Below are positions 34,172 through 43,260 of a DNA stretch of 64,000 nucleotides, piece after piece (the stretch's first letter is position 1; each line of letters begins with the position of its first letter). The notes beneath the pieces are model-generated. The model saw nothing but the letters and a program-made list of their open reading frames with translations, was not told the DNA's origin and did not search any database. Both the position numbers and the translations under genes were made by a program. The stretch lies in NCBI RefSeq assembly GCF_001704295.1, contig NZ_CP012334.1:2120084-2184083 (forward strand), in the 5' to 3' direction. The stretch is from Bordetella sp. H567. Lineage in GTDB: Bacteria > Pseudomonadota > Gammaproteobacteria > Burkholderiales > Burkholderiaceae_B.

Positions 34172-35794
34172 CTATTTGGACCCGAAGGACAGGTTGTCGG
34201 GGCGGAAGTCCATGAAGTATTGGGAGTAGGGCTGCCACTGCACGTTTTTCTTCATGGCGTAGCCGGTGGCCGGGTTGTACAGCATGGTCATCGGCATATC
34301 GTCCTCGAAAATGTCGAGGACCTTGCGGTAGGTCGCGCGGCGCTGGGCCGGGTCGCCCACGGTGTACAGCGTCTGCGACAGCGTATTGAATGCCGGGGTG
34401 GGCGTATAGACCTTCGAGGATTTCTGCACTTCCGAGTTGGCGCCCCACAGGATCAGCAGCGAACCGGTCGGATCGGGAATGCGGTAGGTGTTCGACCACG
34501 CGTACATCTGGATGCCCGGCTTGCGCACGTCCTTGAAGCTGTCGACGAAATCGATGCGCACATTGATGCCGACAGCGCGCCACATTTCCTGCAGGATCTG
34601 CGCGGCCTCGACGTTGTACAGGTAGTAGTTGGGGATCAGGCGATAGGAGATTTCCTGGCCCTTGTAGCGGCTTTGCTTCAGCAGCTTCTTCGCCTGCTCG
34701 GGATCGTACGCATAGCCGACGCGATCCTTGTCGTACAGATTGCCGAAGCTGGGCAGCTGGTAGCCGTTGGGCGCGTAGGTCTTGCCTTTCCAGAGGGCGT
34801 CGATCAGGGCCTTGCGATCGATGGCCAGGCTAAGCGCGTGGCGCAGGTTCTTGTCTGAAAGGACCGGGTCATTGGTATTGAAGACGACGACATGGCTGTT
34901 CTCCTGCGGTACGGTCTTCAAGGTCAGATCCTTGTACGCGCCCAGGCCCTCCCATTGGTCGGGCGGGATTTCGGCGGCGATGTCGTACTCGCCGGATACG
35001 AGCCCGGCGATGCGCGCGGCGACTTCCGGCACGGACTTGAAGGTGACGGTCTTGGCGGCCGGCTTGCCTCCGTAGTACTTGTCGAAGGCCTGCAGCGTAA
35101 TGTGGTCGTTCTTCTGGTAGCTACCGAACTTGTAGGGGCCGGTGCCTACCGGGTTGAAGCGCAGCGCCTTGGCGGCTTCGTCCATCCAGACCTTGGCCGG
35201 CACGCCGTCCTTGCGGTACTTGTTCCAGGCCTCGTCGCAGATGACGAATGACATATAGCTGGACAGCCGCTGCTCCAGCGAGGCGTCATGTTCGGCGGTG
35301 GTGAAGCGCACCGTCATGTCGTCCAGCTTTTCAACCTTCTTGAACGTGCCGAAGTAGGCGGGGCCCTCGGCGTAATAGGCGTCGGGGCCCCACAGGCGTT
35401 CGGCCGAAAACGTGGCCAGCACGTCATCGGCATTGAAGGGGCTGCCGTCGTGGCACAGCACGCCCGAACGCAGCTTGACCTCGAACGTGGTGGGCGTGCT
35501 CCAGCGCCAGCTGGTCGCGAGGGACGGCTCCAGCTTGGCGCCCCCGTTGGCCTCGGGATGATCGAAGTCCCGCCGTATAAGGGTATCGAAGATGGAGTAG
35601 TAGCCACGGACGTCGACGGTGCCGTTGCCGGCGGCGGGGTCCAGCGTGCGCGCCAGCTCGTTGACAGCGATGGTCAGGGTGGGCCGCGCGTCCGAGCCGG
35701 CCTGGGCCTGCGCGGCGCCGGCTGGCGCCATGGCCGCGGCTATCGGCATGCATAGCAGTACGCCCTTGGCGGCATACCGGTTTAGCTTGAACAT
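34172..35794 (-). CDS. Family 5 extracellular solute-binding protein (peptide/opine receptor)
   Basis: A 540-residue periplasmic receptor of SBP family 5. The signal peptide ends in GAAQAQAG. Hallmarks are LARTLDPAAGNG, LIRRDFDHPEANGGAKLEPSLATSW (split), the GVLCHDGSPFNADDV segment, and NLRHALSLAIDRKALIDALWKG in the middle. The start at 35794 is supported by GGGAG. It delivers the ligand to the DppBCDF-like transporter encoded downstream. Co-occurrence with GDPD and an RpiR regulator suggests something other than simple dipeptides, which is inference. Confidence 0.92.
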   Translation of the reverse strand: MFKLNRYAAKGVLLCMPIAAAMAPAGAAQAQAGSDARPTLTIAVNELARTLDPAAGNGTVDVRGYYSIFDTLIRRDFDHPEANGGAKLEPSLATSWRWSTPTTFEVKLRSGVLCHDGSPFNADDVLATFSAERLWGPDAYYAEGPAYFGTFKKVEKLDDMTVRFTTAEHDASLEQRLSSYMSFVICDEAWNKYRKDGVPAKVWMDEAAKALRFNPVGTGPYKFGSYQKNDHITLQAFDKYYGGKPAAKTVTFKSVPEVAARIAGLVSGEYDIAAEIPPDQWEGLGAYKDLTLKTVPQENSHVVVFNTNDPVLSDKNLRHALSLAIDRKALIDALWKGKTYAPNGYQLPSFGNLYDKDRVGYAYDPEQAKKLLKQSRYKGQEISYRLIPNYYLYNVEAAQILQEMWRAVGINVRIDFVDSFKDVRKPGIQMYAWSNTYRIPDPTGSLLILWGANSEVQKSSKVYTPTPAFNTLSQTLYTVGDPAQRRATYRKVLDIFEDDMPMTMLYNPATGYAMKKNVQWQPYSQYFMDFRPDNLSFGSK

Positions 35795-35851
35795 GTGTGT
35801 CTCCCGCGCGCTTAGGTACAAGAATGGTGTGGGACCGCATGCAGCGCCGCA

Positions 35852-36691
35852 TCAACGGCGGCGTGCGGTGCCGCCTGTTTTTTCGAATCCGACCCGCAGG
35901 TCTTCCAGCTTGGCCAGTGCTCCCATGGAGCGGCCGCGGTCGACCCGTGACAGTTCCAGGATGAGGGTGTTGCAGATGGCCATGGGCACCGTCAGGGATT
36001 GGAACTCGCCAGGTTCGCCGCGCCTGGCGGTGATGGTCAACCTGGCCTCGACGGGCAAGGTCAGGTCGGTCAGCAGGATGCTGGCCGCCCCCGCCTCGCG
36101 GGCGAGCCGCAGCGCGCGTGTCACGCCGGGACTGTCATGACGGAAGATCATGCCGAAGACCAGGTCCCTGTCGGTCAGGCTGATGAGTTCGTCGGCGGCT
36201 TGCCAGTCGGCATGCGCCAGGCCGAGCGCGTGGTAGCCCGAACGCTTCAGCCGGCGCGCGAACAGTTCCGACAGGCTGCCGGCATGGCTTTCGCCGATGA
36301 CGATGATGTGGCGGGCCCGGCGCAGCGCTTCGGTGGCGGCGGCGATGTCCTTCTGCGTCACCTGTTCCATCAGGCGGCCGAGCGCGGCGATCTCGCCGGC
36401 GATGACGGATTCCAGCAGGGTGTTTCCCGTGGCATTGTCGATGCGCTTGCGCACGCGCGCCGATGCATCCAGCTCGAACACCATCGCTTCGCGCATGGCG
36501 CGGTAGGAATCGAAACCCAGTTTGCGGGCGAGCCTGCCCGCCGTGGACGGATGCACCCCCGCGCGTTCGGCGATCTTGTGCGCGGGCATGAAGCTGCCCA
36601 CGGTCGTATCGGAAAGCAGCACGTCCACCAGCTTGCGGTCCGAGCCGGTAAGGGTGTCGTTCTTGTCGGCGACGAGGTCTTCGAAGCGCAT
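35852..36691 (-). CDS. RpiR family regulator with SIS domain
   Basis: A 279-residue regulator. An N-terminal helix-turn-helix (about 1-77, AHKIAERAGVHPSTAGRLARKLGF) is followed by a SIS sugar-isomerase fold (about 120-255, with RHIIVIGESHAGSLSELFARRL and DRDLVFGMIFRHDSP). SIS domains usually bind phosphosugars. The start at 36691 begins family-like sequence; earlier frames run into the AT-rich control region. It is the first gene of the leftward ABC operon (57-base gap to the receptor). Two identical-format palindromes upstream point to autoregulation. Confidence 0.9.
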   Translation of the reverse strand: MRFEDLVADKNDTLTGSDRKLVDVLLSDTTVGSFMPAHKIAERAGVHPSTAGRLARKLGFDSYRAMREAMVFELDASARVRKRIDNATGNTLLESVIAGEIAALGRLMEQVTQKDIAAATEALRRARHIIVIGESHAGSLSELFARRLKRSGYHALGLAHADWQAADELISLTDRDLVFGMIFRHDSPGVTRALRLAREAGAASILLTDLTLPVEARLTITARRGEPGEFQSLTVPMAICNTLILELSRVDRGRSMGALAKLEDLRVGFEKTGGTARRR

Positions 36692-36741
36692 CCTGGCGTC
36701 CAGGCGAATGCTCGGGGTCGAGCGATGAGCAGTGATCTTAA

Positions 36742-36786
36742 TGCAAAATATATTGCAGAAGTTTGACACGTGCAATATTAGTTGCA
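36742..36786. promoter_or_regulatory. Paired TGCAA-N6-TTGCA operators upstream of rpiR-type gene
   Basis: Two copies of the same palindrome, TGCAA-N6-TTGCA, lie at 36742-36757 and 36771-36786, 29 bases apart centre to centre (about three helical turns). They sit in the divergent gap between the RpiR-type regulator (starts 36691, leftward) and the secreted hydrolase (starts 36949, rightward). Two sites on the same face of DNA suit a tetrameric repressor controlling one or both genes. Confidence 0.7.
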
Positions 36787-36948
36787 GACTTGCCGCGCCG
36801 GGATGCGCGCGCCAGGGCCGGTTCGGCAAGTTGTCAGGGGCGGTGGCGTAGTCTTTCGGCGTCTGGCCGTATGGGCCGGCGCCTCGCCCTGGCGCGATAT
36901 GCACGCGCCGGCGTTGATTCCAATTATTAGAACGAACGAGACGAAACC

Positions 36949-37992
36949 ATGACGAGATCCATTTCCTTCGTGCTGCGGGCCTGTGCGCTGGCGCTCTTCA
37001 CGGCCAATGCGGCCGTTGCCGCGTCCATGGGCGGCCCTTTGCGGATCGCCGATATGGGCAGCTTCTTCGTGGGCGGCCGCATCATCGACACACAGTACCC
37101 GGGCTCGTTCCCGGCCGGCCGGGTGCCCAATGGCAAGATCGCGGTCGACCAGATGTACGTCAGCTACGTCATCCCCGAGCATGCGAAGAAGACGCCCATC
37201 GTGCTGGTCCCCGGTGGCGGGCTGACCGGCGCCGAATACGAGACCACGCCGGACGGCAGGGAAGGCTGGGCGACCTATTTTGCGCGCAAGGGCTACCCGG
37301 TCTATGTGGTCGATACGCCGGGGCGCGGCCGCGCCGGCTTTGACGCGACGTCCATCGTCGAAGCCAAGGAAAAGAAGGATGCCGGCGTCCTGCCCTCAGG
37401 GCTGTTTACCGCGACGGGCGAGTTCGCCTGGACCAATTTCCGCTTCGGACCGCAGTTTGGCACCCCGTTTCCGGATACGCAGTTTCCTGTCGCGGCGATC
37501 GACGCTTTCGCCGCGCAGGGCGTACCGAACTCCGAAGCTACCCTGACTGGGGGCGGGCCGAAGACGGCGCCCATCGCGCTGGCCGCCTTGCTGGACAGGA
37601 TCGGCCCGTCCATCGTCCTCGTGCATTCCTTGTCCGGTCCCTACGCCGATGCGCTGGTCGGGCTGCGGCCCAAGCGGGTGCGGGCCGTGGTCAATATCGA
37701 GGGCGCGCAGTACATCGTCCCCACCGATGCGCAGATTGCCGCCTACAAAGGCATCCCGGATCTTGAGCTGTTCGGCGATCACCTGGACGCCCAGGCGATC
37801 ACGGGCGCCGTCAGGATGCGCGGCCGCCAGGCCGTCGTGGACAAGATCAACCAGCAGCCGGGCGGCAAGGCCAGGCTCGTGACGCTGCCCAGCGTCGGCA
37901 TCCACGGCAACTCGCACATGATGATGCAGGACAGGAACAACCTGGTCGTGGCCGACTACATTCTGAAGTGGCTGGCGGTGCAGGCCAAGTAG
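36949..37992 (+). CDS. Secreted alpha/beta hydrolase (esterase-like)
   Basis: A 347-residue exported alpha/beta hydrolase. The signal peptide ends at ANAAVAAS. PIVLVPGGGLTGAEYE forms the oxyanion region. The nucleophile elbow is LVHSLSG, with S227 in a relaxed G-x-S-x-G (second Gly replaced by Ser), as in several secreted esterase groups. D or E near 265-280 (LELFGDHLD) and H near 318-321 (IHGNSHM) would complete the triad. The substrate is unknown. It faces away from the RpiR-type gene and shares its operator region. Confidence 0.85.
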   Translation: MTRSISFVLRACALALFTANAAVAASMGGPLRIADMGSFFVGGRIIDTQYPGSFPAGRVPNGKIAVDQMYVSYVIPEHAKKTPIVLVPGGGLTGAEYETTPDGREGWATYFARKGYPVYVVDTPGRGRAGFDATSIVEAKEKKDAGVLPSGLFTATGEFAWTNFRFGPQFGTPFPDTQFPVAAIDAFAAQGVPNSEATLTGGGPKTAPIALAALLDRIGPSIVLVHSLSGPYADALVGLRPKRVRAVVNIEGAQYIVPTDAQIAAYKGIPDLELFGDHLDAQAITGAVRMRGRQAVVDKINQQPGGKARLVTLPSVGIHGNSHMMMQDRNNLVVADYILKWLAVQAK

Positions 37993-38017
37993 GCAGGGCG
38001 GGCGCCCGCACCCCGTG

Positions 38018-38060
38018 GCGGGCAGGCGAACAGGCGGGCAGGCGAACAGGCGAACAGGCG
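38018..38060. repeat. Tandem octamer repeat (GGCGAACA/GGCGGGCA)
   Basis: About five units of the 8-base motif GGCGAACA, alternating with GGCGGGCA, occupy the gap between two convergent genes. This is simple slippage-prone sequence with no clear stem. Confidence 0.75.
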
Positions 38061-38082
38061 TATACGAAGAGCCGGACATCTT

Positions 38083-38517
38083 TCAGTTCTGGCCCAGCTG
38101 CGTCGCGCGCCATTGCGTCAGCGCGACCTGGCATGCCAGTTCCATATCGCCCGCGCCCGAGCCGCCGAGCATGGCGGCGCCTTGGCGCCTGCATTCCTTG
38201 TGCATGAAGCTGTTGAAGCTGTCCTGCGAATGCTTCAAGGCGCGCAGCGCATCCGGTGTGGCGGCGGAATCGATCTTCTTCAGGCCGGACTCCACTTGCG
38301 CATAAGCCGCGCGCATGGCGTCATGCGCCTTCTTCAGCTGCGTCTTCAGGCAGCCCTGCATGGCGGTGCGTGGTTGATTGCCGATGGCCAACGCGCAGCG
38401 ATCGAGGACGCTGGTTGCCGGGGACGCCTGCGTGGTGCTTGCGTTGCTGGCCGCGCATAGCAGCGCGCCGGCGGCCGCGGCGTAGATCAGATGCATGTAC
38501 GGGCGGGTCCGTTTCAT
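38083..38517 (-). CDS. LprI-like (DUF1311) secreted protein
   Basis: A 144-residue exported protein. A signal peptide spans about residues 1-26 (LIYAAAAGALLCAASNAS). The mature part has the DUF1311/LprI layout: DRCALAIGNQPRTAMQGCLK, a helical AYAQVESGLKKID, then FMHKECRRQGA and ELACQVALTQWRATQL. Four conserved cysteines would form two disulfides. LprI-type proteins have been linked to lysozyme inhibition in mycobacteria; here that role is only a family-level guess. AGGAG precedes the ATG at 38517. Confidence 0.85.
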   Translation of the reverse strand: MKRTRPYMHLIYAAAAGALLCAASNASTTQASPATSVLDRCALAIGNQPRTAMQGCLKTQLKKAHDAMRAAYAQVESGLKKIDSAATPDALRALKHSQDSFNSFMHKECRRQGAAMLGGSGAGDMELACQVALTQWRATQLGQN

Positions 38518-38785
38518 TGCCGACTCCTGGTTCGAACGCAGTGCAAAGCGATGCAGCCGATTGTAGGCATCGCACGCACCGCTGCCACGCGGAGGTGTGG
38601 AATAGGCATGAAATCGCCGATATCGTGCATGCTTGCAAAACAAATGGTGCATGCACGCAACGGTCGCGCGCGTGCGGCCTGGATATGCCGGTGTATGCAA
38701 GCAACGGTTCCGCAGGCGTCGCTTGCATATGCCGGTGCGCGTGTGCCGGCGCGGACGGTGGCGCGGTGGCCAAACGCGGCGGGGT

Positions 38786-39583
38786 TCAGGCGGCGTCGTG
38801 GAAGATCACGCCCAGCACGTGGCGCTGCCCCGTGCGCAAACGGCTGACGCCGTGGCGCAGCTTGACGCGATACACGCCGCGAGTTCCTTGTACCGGGCGC
38901 TCGTTGACCGCGAACACCACCGCGTCGCCCTTGTTCAAGGGCACCACCTCCACGCGGGACTGCATGCGCGGACGCTGCTCGGTCAGCACGAATTCACCGC
39001 CCGTGTAGTCGCTGTCCGGCCGGGAAAGCAGTACCGCGATCTGCAGCGGAAATACGTGTTCGCCATACAGGTCCTGATGCAGGCAGTTGTAGTCGCCGGG
39101 GCCATAGCGCAATAGCAATGGGGTAGGGCGTGCCTGGCCGGCCTGGTGGCAGCGCCGCAGGAAGCCGGCGTGCGTGGGCGGATAGCGCACGGGATTGCCC
39201 ATCGCCGCATTCCAGCGGTTGGCGATGGGAACGAGATGGGGATAGGCCTGCTCGCGCAAGCCCTGGATCAGGCCGGGTAGCGGATAGGCGAAGTATTGGT
39301 ATTCGCCGCGTCCGAACCCGTGGCGGCTCATGACGACGCGGCTGCGAAAGCGCCCGGCATCGTCATAACTGCCCGCCAGTGCATCGCATTGCGCGTCGGA
39401 CAGCAGCCCGGGCAGCAGGCCGCACCCTTGGCTGTCCAGCGCTTGCGCCAGGGCGGCCCAATCCTGTCCGTGCAATCCGGCGGGAGTCCGATCCAGCTCG
39501 GACTCATGCGGTTGCGCGGGGCCGTGCGCCTGGCGCCGGGAAGGTTCGAGAAGAAGCGGGTTCTGATGTTCGGGAAGGGGCAT
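38786..39583 (-). CDS. 2OG-Fe(II) dioxygenase family protein
   Basis: A 265-residue oxygenase. The double-stranded beta-helix iron site is H169-x-D171 (NCLHQDLYGEH) with H244 (KLRHGVSRL) and the 2-oxoglutarate arginine near R254. GGEFVLTEQRP and the KGDAVVF strand are typical of prolyl-hydroxylase-like members. Catalysis would couple 2-oxoglutarate decarboxylation to hydroxylation of a protein or small molecule. The start at 39583 is the first ATG in family-like sequence, with only a weak ribosome site. It has no operon partner. Confidence 0.85.
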   Translation of the reverse strand: MPLPEHQNPLLLEPSRRQAHGPAQPHESELDRTPAGLHGQDWAALAQALDSQGCGLLPGLLSDAQCDALAGSYDDAGRFRSRVVMSRHGFGRGEYQYFAYPLPGLIQGLREQAYPHLVPIANRWNAAMGNPVRYPPTHAGFLRRCHQAGQARPTPLLLRYGPGDYNCLHQDLYGEHVFPLQIAVLLSRPDSDYTGGEFVLTEQRPRMQSRVEVVPLNKGDAVVFAVNERPVQGTRGVYRVKLRHGVSRLRTGQRHVLGVIFHDAA

Positions 39584-39974
39584 GATCGGCTTGCCGTCGG
39601 CGATGCGATAGCCGGCGGCGACTCGTATCCCAAGGGCGCCGGCCGGGGACACATCCAGTCTAGGCCCGCTCGCGTCGGGACGCGCTCCGGAAGTTGCGCA
39701 GCCGCAGGCGGCTGGCGACCGAACGCGGGCCTGCACCGCCGGCCCTCTTATCGGTTGTCATATGAGTGCGGCCGGGCGTGTCCTGCGTTCAGCTTGGAGA
39801 AAGCCCTACCGCCCGCCGAGTCTAGGGATTTGTACCATGTACGTTGTCGTACATCGATGATATAGTCCCCGCCAGCGTATGCCGGTGTCCCCACCGCCGA
39901 CCGGCACCGCGGCGTTCAAAAAAAGGGGCTGGCCAAAAGCACGGCTTCCCATAAAGAAAGAGACTTAGCGCGCG
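39584..39974. promoter_or_regulatory. Promoter region of the amino-acid ABC operon
   Basis: No gene is seen in these 391 bases. A perfect inverted repeat ATGTAC-GTTGTC-GTACAT (39837-39854) is followed by TATAGT (39861-39866), a possible -10. GTAC occurs again at 39832-39835. The layout suggests an operator overlapping the promoter of the rightward ABC operon. A run of six or more A lies near 39918. Confidence 0.5.
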
Positions 39975-40724
39975 ATGAGCTTTTCCCTGGATTTCAGTAG
40001 TCTGTGGCCCTACTGGCCGGTGTTCCTCAAGGGCGCGTGGCTGACCCTGAAAATGACCGCCGTGGCGATTTTCTTCGGCGTCATCCTGGGCACGCTGGTG
40101 GCTTTCGCCAAACGCAGCCGCTACCGCCTGCTGGCCCGCGCCTGCGCCGTGTATATCGAGGCGGTGCGCAACACACCCTTCCTGGTTCAGATCTTCCTGC
40201 TGTTCTTCGGCCTGGCCAGCGCGGGCATCCATCTGCCCACCTTTACCGCGGCGGTATTGGCGATGATCGTCAATATCGGCGCCTATGCCGCGGAGATCAT
40301 CCGCGCTGGGCTGGAGGCCGTGCCGCGCGGGCAGATCGAGGCCGCGGAATGCCTGGGGCTGTCGCGCTGGCGCATCGGCTGGCATGTCATGCTGCAACCC
40401 GCCATCGAAAAGGTGTACCCGTCGCTGACCGGCCAGTTCCTGTTGATGATGCAGGCATCCGCGGTGGCATCGCAGATCTCCGCCGAAGAACTCACCGCCG
40501 TGGCCAACACGGTGCAGTCCGATACATTCCGCTCGCTGGAAACATACATTGTCGTCGCGGCGCTGTACCTGGTCTTGTCGCTGCTGATCAAGCTGCTGGC
40601 CTGGGTGGTGGGCGAATATGCCTTCAAGCGCCGCCGCGCGATCCGGCGCGCCGCGGCGCAAGCCGGCAAGCCGCCGCCCAAGCGCGCCAGCGTATCGGCG
40701 GCCATCAAGCGGGGGGCGGCGTAA
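39975..40724 (+). CDS. Polar amino-acid ABC transporter permease
   Basis: A 249-residue permease of the HisMQ/GlnP family. GAWLTLKMTAVAIFFGVILG forms the first helix region, and YIEAVRNTPFLVQIFLLFFGL is the family signature. The EAA loop is EAAECLGLSRWRIGWHVMLQPA, followed by the last helices. The C-terminus carries a basic tail (KRRRAIRRAAAQAGKP). Its TAA stop shares one base with the ATG of the second permease. It forms a heterodimeric channel with it. Confidence 0.92.
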   Translation: MSFSLDFSSLWPYWPVFLKGAWLTLKMTAVAIFFGVILGTLVAFAKRSRYRLLARACAVYIEAVRNTPFLVQIFLLFFGLASAGIHLPTFTAAVLAMIVNIGAYAAEIIRAGLEAVPRGQIEAAECLGLSRWRIGWHVMLQPAIEKVYPSLTGQFLLMMQASAVASQISAEELTAVANTVQSDTFRSLETYIVVAALYLVLSLLIKLLAWVVGEYAFKRRRAIRRAAAQAGKPPPKRASVSAAIKRGAA

Positions 40725-41374
40725 TGCACGGCTTTTCGATGGCGCACTTCTGGTACCTGGTGCAGTCGATAGGCTGGACCTTGGTCCTGTCCGCGCTGGC
40801 CTTCGTCCTGGGCAGCATCGGCGGGTTCGGCGTGATGTTGGCGCGGATTTCGCCGCGCCGTTGGCTGCGCGTGGCGGCGCTGGTCTATATCGAAATCATC
40901 CAGGGCATCCCGCTGCTGATCCTGCTGTTCATCGTCTATTTCGGCCTGTCGGTCTATGGCTACGAAGTACCGTCGCTGGTGGCGGCGGGGCTGGCCTTGA
41001 TGGTCTACACCAGCGCCTATCTGGGCGATATCTGGCGCGGCTGCGTGGAAGCGATGCCCAAGCCGCAGTGGGAAGCTTCCGAATGCCTGGCGATGACCCG
41101 CTGGCAGACCTTGCGGCTGGTCATCATTCCGCAGGCCGTGCGTTTGGCGCTGCCTTCGACGGTCGGCTTCATGGTGCAGTTGATCAAGATGACCTCGCTG
41201 GCGTCGGTGATCGGCTTCATCGAGCTGACGCGCGCCGGACAGATCATCAACAACTCCATTTTCGAGCCCTTCCTCGTGTTCGGCCTGGTGGCCGCTTTCT
41301 ATTTCGTGCTGTGCTACCCGCTGTCGCGCTGGAGCCAATCGATGGAGAACAAGCTCAATGTCGGCAATCGTTAA
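40724..41374 (+). CDS. Polar amino-acid ABC transporter permease
   Basis: A 216-residue HisMQ/GlnP-type permease. It contains IGWTLVLSALAFVLGSIGGF, the signature YIEIIQGIPLLILLFIVYFGL, and the EAA loop EASECLAMTRWQTLRLVIIPQA. The start at 40724 overlaps the previous stop by one base. An open frame that begins far upstream is a shadow of the first permease. Its 3' end overlaps the ATPase gene by 17 bases. Confidence 0.92.
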   Translation: MHGFSMAHFWYLVQSIGWTLVLSALAFVLGSIGGFGVMLARISPRRWLRVAALVYIEIIQGIPLLILLFIVYFGLSVYGYEVPSLVAAGLALMVYTSAYLGDIWRGCVEAMPKPQWEASECLAMTRWQTLRLVIIPQAVRLALPSTVGFMVQLIKMTSLASVIGFIELTRAGQIINNSIFEPFLVFGLVAAFYFVLCYPLSRWSQSMENKLNVGNR

Positions 41375-42086
41375 GCTGGACGACGTCTATAAGCGCTTCG
41401 GCTCGAACCAGGTCCTGCAGGGCGTTTCCTTCGAGGTGGCGAAGGGCGAGATGATCGCGGTGATCGGCGCCAGCGGCTCGGGCAAGAGCACGGCACTGCG
41501 CTGCATCGACCGGCTGGAAACCATAGACCAGGGCAGCATCGAAGTCTGCGGCATCCGCGTGGATCGCCCGGAAACCGACCTGCGCCAGTTGAGGCTGGAA
41601 GTGGGCATCGTGTTCCAGAGCTACAACCTGTTCGCCCACCTGACTGTGGAAGAGAACATCATGCTGGCGCTGCGGCACGTCAAGAAAATGCGCCGTGAGC
41701 AGGCGCGCGGCATCGCGATGTCGGTGCTGGAGCAGGTCGGCCTGGCGCAGAAGGCGGCCGCCTACCCGGAGCAGCTGTCCGGCGGCCAGCAACAGCGCGT
41801 GGCCATCGCACGTTCGCTGGCGATGTCGCCCAAGGTCATGCTGTTCGACGAGGTGACGTCCGCGCTCGACCCGCAACTGACCGGCGAAGTGCTGCGCGTC
41901 ATGGAAGACCTGGCAGCCGGCGGCATGACCATGATCCTGGTCACCCACGAGATGGCCTTTGCCAAGCGCGTGGCCGATCGCATCATCTACATGCACCAGG
42001 GCAAGGTCTGGGAGGTCGGCGACGGCGGCATGCTGGACGCGCCGCGGACGCCGGAGCTGCGGGCCTTTCTGAGCAACGGGCTCTGA
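41358..42086 (+). CDS. Polar amino-acid ABC transporter ATPase (GlnQ-like)
   Basis: A 242-residue ATPase. Walker A is GASGSGKS at 37-44, the Q-loop VFQSYNLFAHLTV is typical of amino-acid importers, the signature is LSGGQQQR and Walker B MLFDEVTSALDP. The H-loop is LVTHEM. It completes the importer with the two upstream permeases and the downstream receptor. Its ATG lies inside the end of the permease gene, indicating coupled translation. Confidence 0.95.
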   Translation: MSAIVKLDDVYKRFGSNQVLQGVSFEVAKGEMIAVIGASGSGKSTALRCIDRLETIDQGSIEVCGIRVDRPETDLRQLRLEVGIVFQSYNLFAHLTVEENIMLALRHVKKMRREQARGIAMSVLEQVGLAQKAAAYPEQLSGGQQQRVAIARSLAMSPKVMLFDEVTSALDPQLTGEVLRVMEDLAAGGMTMILVTHEMAFAKRVADRIIYMHQGKVWEVGDGGMLDAPRTPELRAFLSNGL

Positions 42087-42214
42087 AGGCAAGCTCGGGC
42101 CTGTCGCCGCACGGTTTGCGCTTTTCATTCCCCCGGCACCACGTTTTCATTCCAGCGGCCTCACCGCTGCCTTCCAACGCAGTTCCAACACCGCATATCA
42201 ACGAGGAGACACAC

Positions 42215-43015
42215 TTGAAAATCAACCAACTGTTCCTGCGCGGCTGCACCGCCGCGCTGCTGCTGGCCGGCGTCGCGCATGCAGCGGTCGCCGACGAGCT
42301 GGCCGACATCAAGAAGGCAGGCAAGATCCGCGTGGCCATCGCCATGGGCACGCCGCTGTACAGCTACGTGGACGAAAACCTCAAGCCCACCGGTTCGGAC
42401 GTGGATACTGCGGCCCTGCTGGCCAAGGACCTGGGCGTGAAGCTGGAGATCGTGCAGGTCACCAACGCTGCCCGCGTGCCGACGCTGCAGGCCAAGCGCG
42501 CCGACCTAGTCGTGGCCGACCTGTCGATCACCCCCGAGCGCGCGAAGGTCGTCGACTTCTCCGTGCCGTATGCCGTGATCTCGTTGATCGTGGGGGCGCC
42601 CAAGGACATCAAGATCGCCGGTTATCCGGACCTGAACGGCAAGACCATCGGGCTGACTCGCGCGACGGTCAACGACAGCATCACCACGGAACTGGCCAAG
42701 GGCGCGGACATCAAGCGCTATGAGGATGACGCCACGCTCATCACTTCCATGGTGACCGGCCAGATCGATATCTTCTCCAGCACGCCGTCCAACCTGGCCG
42801 AAATCCAGAAGCGCGCGCCGCAGCGCAACGTCGAAATGAAGTTCGCCCAGAAGGAGTTCGACCTGGGCATCGCCCTGCAGCAGGGCCAGCCCGCGCTGAA
42901 GGACTGGGTCAACAACTGGGTGCGCGAAAACCTGAAGAACGGCAAGCTGAACGCCATCTACAAGAAATATCACGGCCGCGATCTGCCCGCGCGTATCACG
43001 CAAGCGCAGGGCTGA
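42215..43015 (+). CDS. Amino-acid ABC transporter substrate-binding protein (family 3)
   Basis: A 266-residue periplasmic receptor of SBP family 3. The best start is TTG at 42215, preceded by GAGGAGA at ideal spacing. From it a signal peptide (LFLRGCTAALLLAGVAHA) runs directly into ADELADIKKAGKIRVAIAMG, the normal family N-terminus. Upstream in-frame ATG would add 33 residues before the signal peptide. The ligand-site segments RADLVVADLSITPERAKVVDFS and IGLTRATVNDS are clear. It follows the ATPase gene by 128 bases and supplies ligand to that importer. Confidence 0.92.
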   Translation: MKINQLFLRGCTAALLLAGVAHAAVADELADIKKAGKIRVAIAMGTPLYSYVDENLKPTGSDVDTAALLAKDLGVKLEIVQVTNAARVPTLQAKRADLVVADLSITPERAKVVDFSVPYAVISLIVGAPKDIKIAGYPDLNGKTIGLTRATVNDSITTELAKGADIKRYEDDATLITSMVTGQIDIFSSTPSNLAEIQKRAPQRNVEMKFAQKEFDLGIALQQGQPALKDWVNNWVRENLKNGKLNAIYKKYHGRDLPARITQAQG

Positions 43016-43260
43016 TGCGAGTTTGAGCGCGTCGGGCCCTTCGTGACGCGACCGCGTCATCGGGCCTGGCGGCGATCGATGCAACCGGCGTCCCGCGCGC
43101 AGGCATGGCCTGGGCGCCGGTGCCGGTTTTTCGTTATGCTGGGCGGCTTTGATGCAGCGGCTATGACAGGAGCGCGGGTGCCTTGCGGCGATGCTGGGCA
43201 CGCGGTCGCGCCGAACGAGGACCATGCAGCGATGGAGCACGGGGTGATGCAGTGTCTACG

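Noticed and set aside
38018-38060. Short tandem octamers as a CRISPR-like array or binding-site array
   Set aside because: Units are contiguous without spacers and lie between convergent genes; simple slippage explains them.
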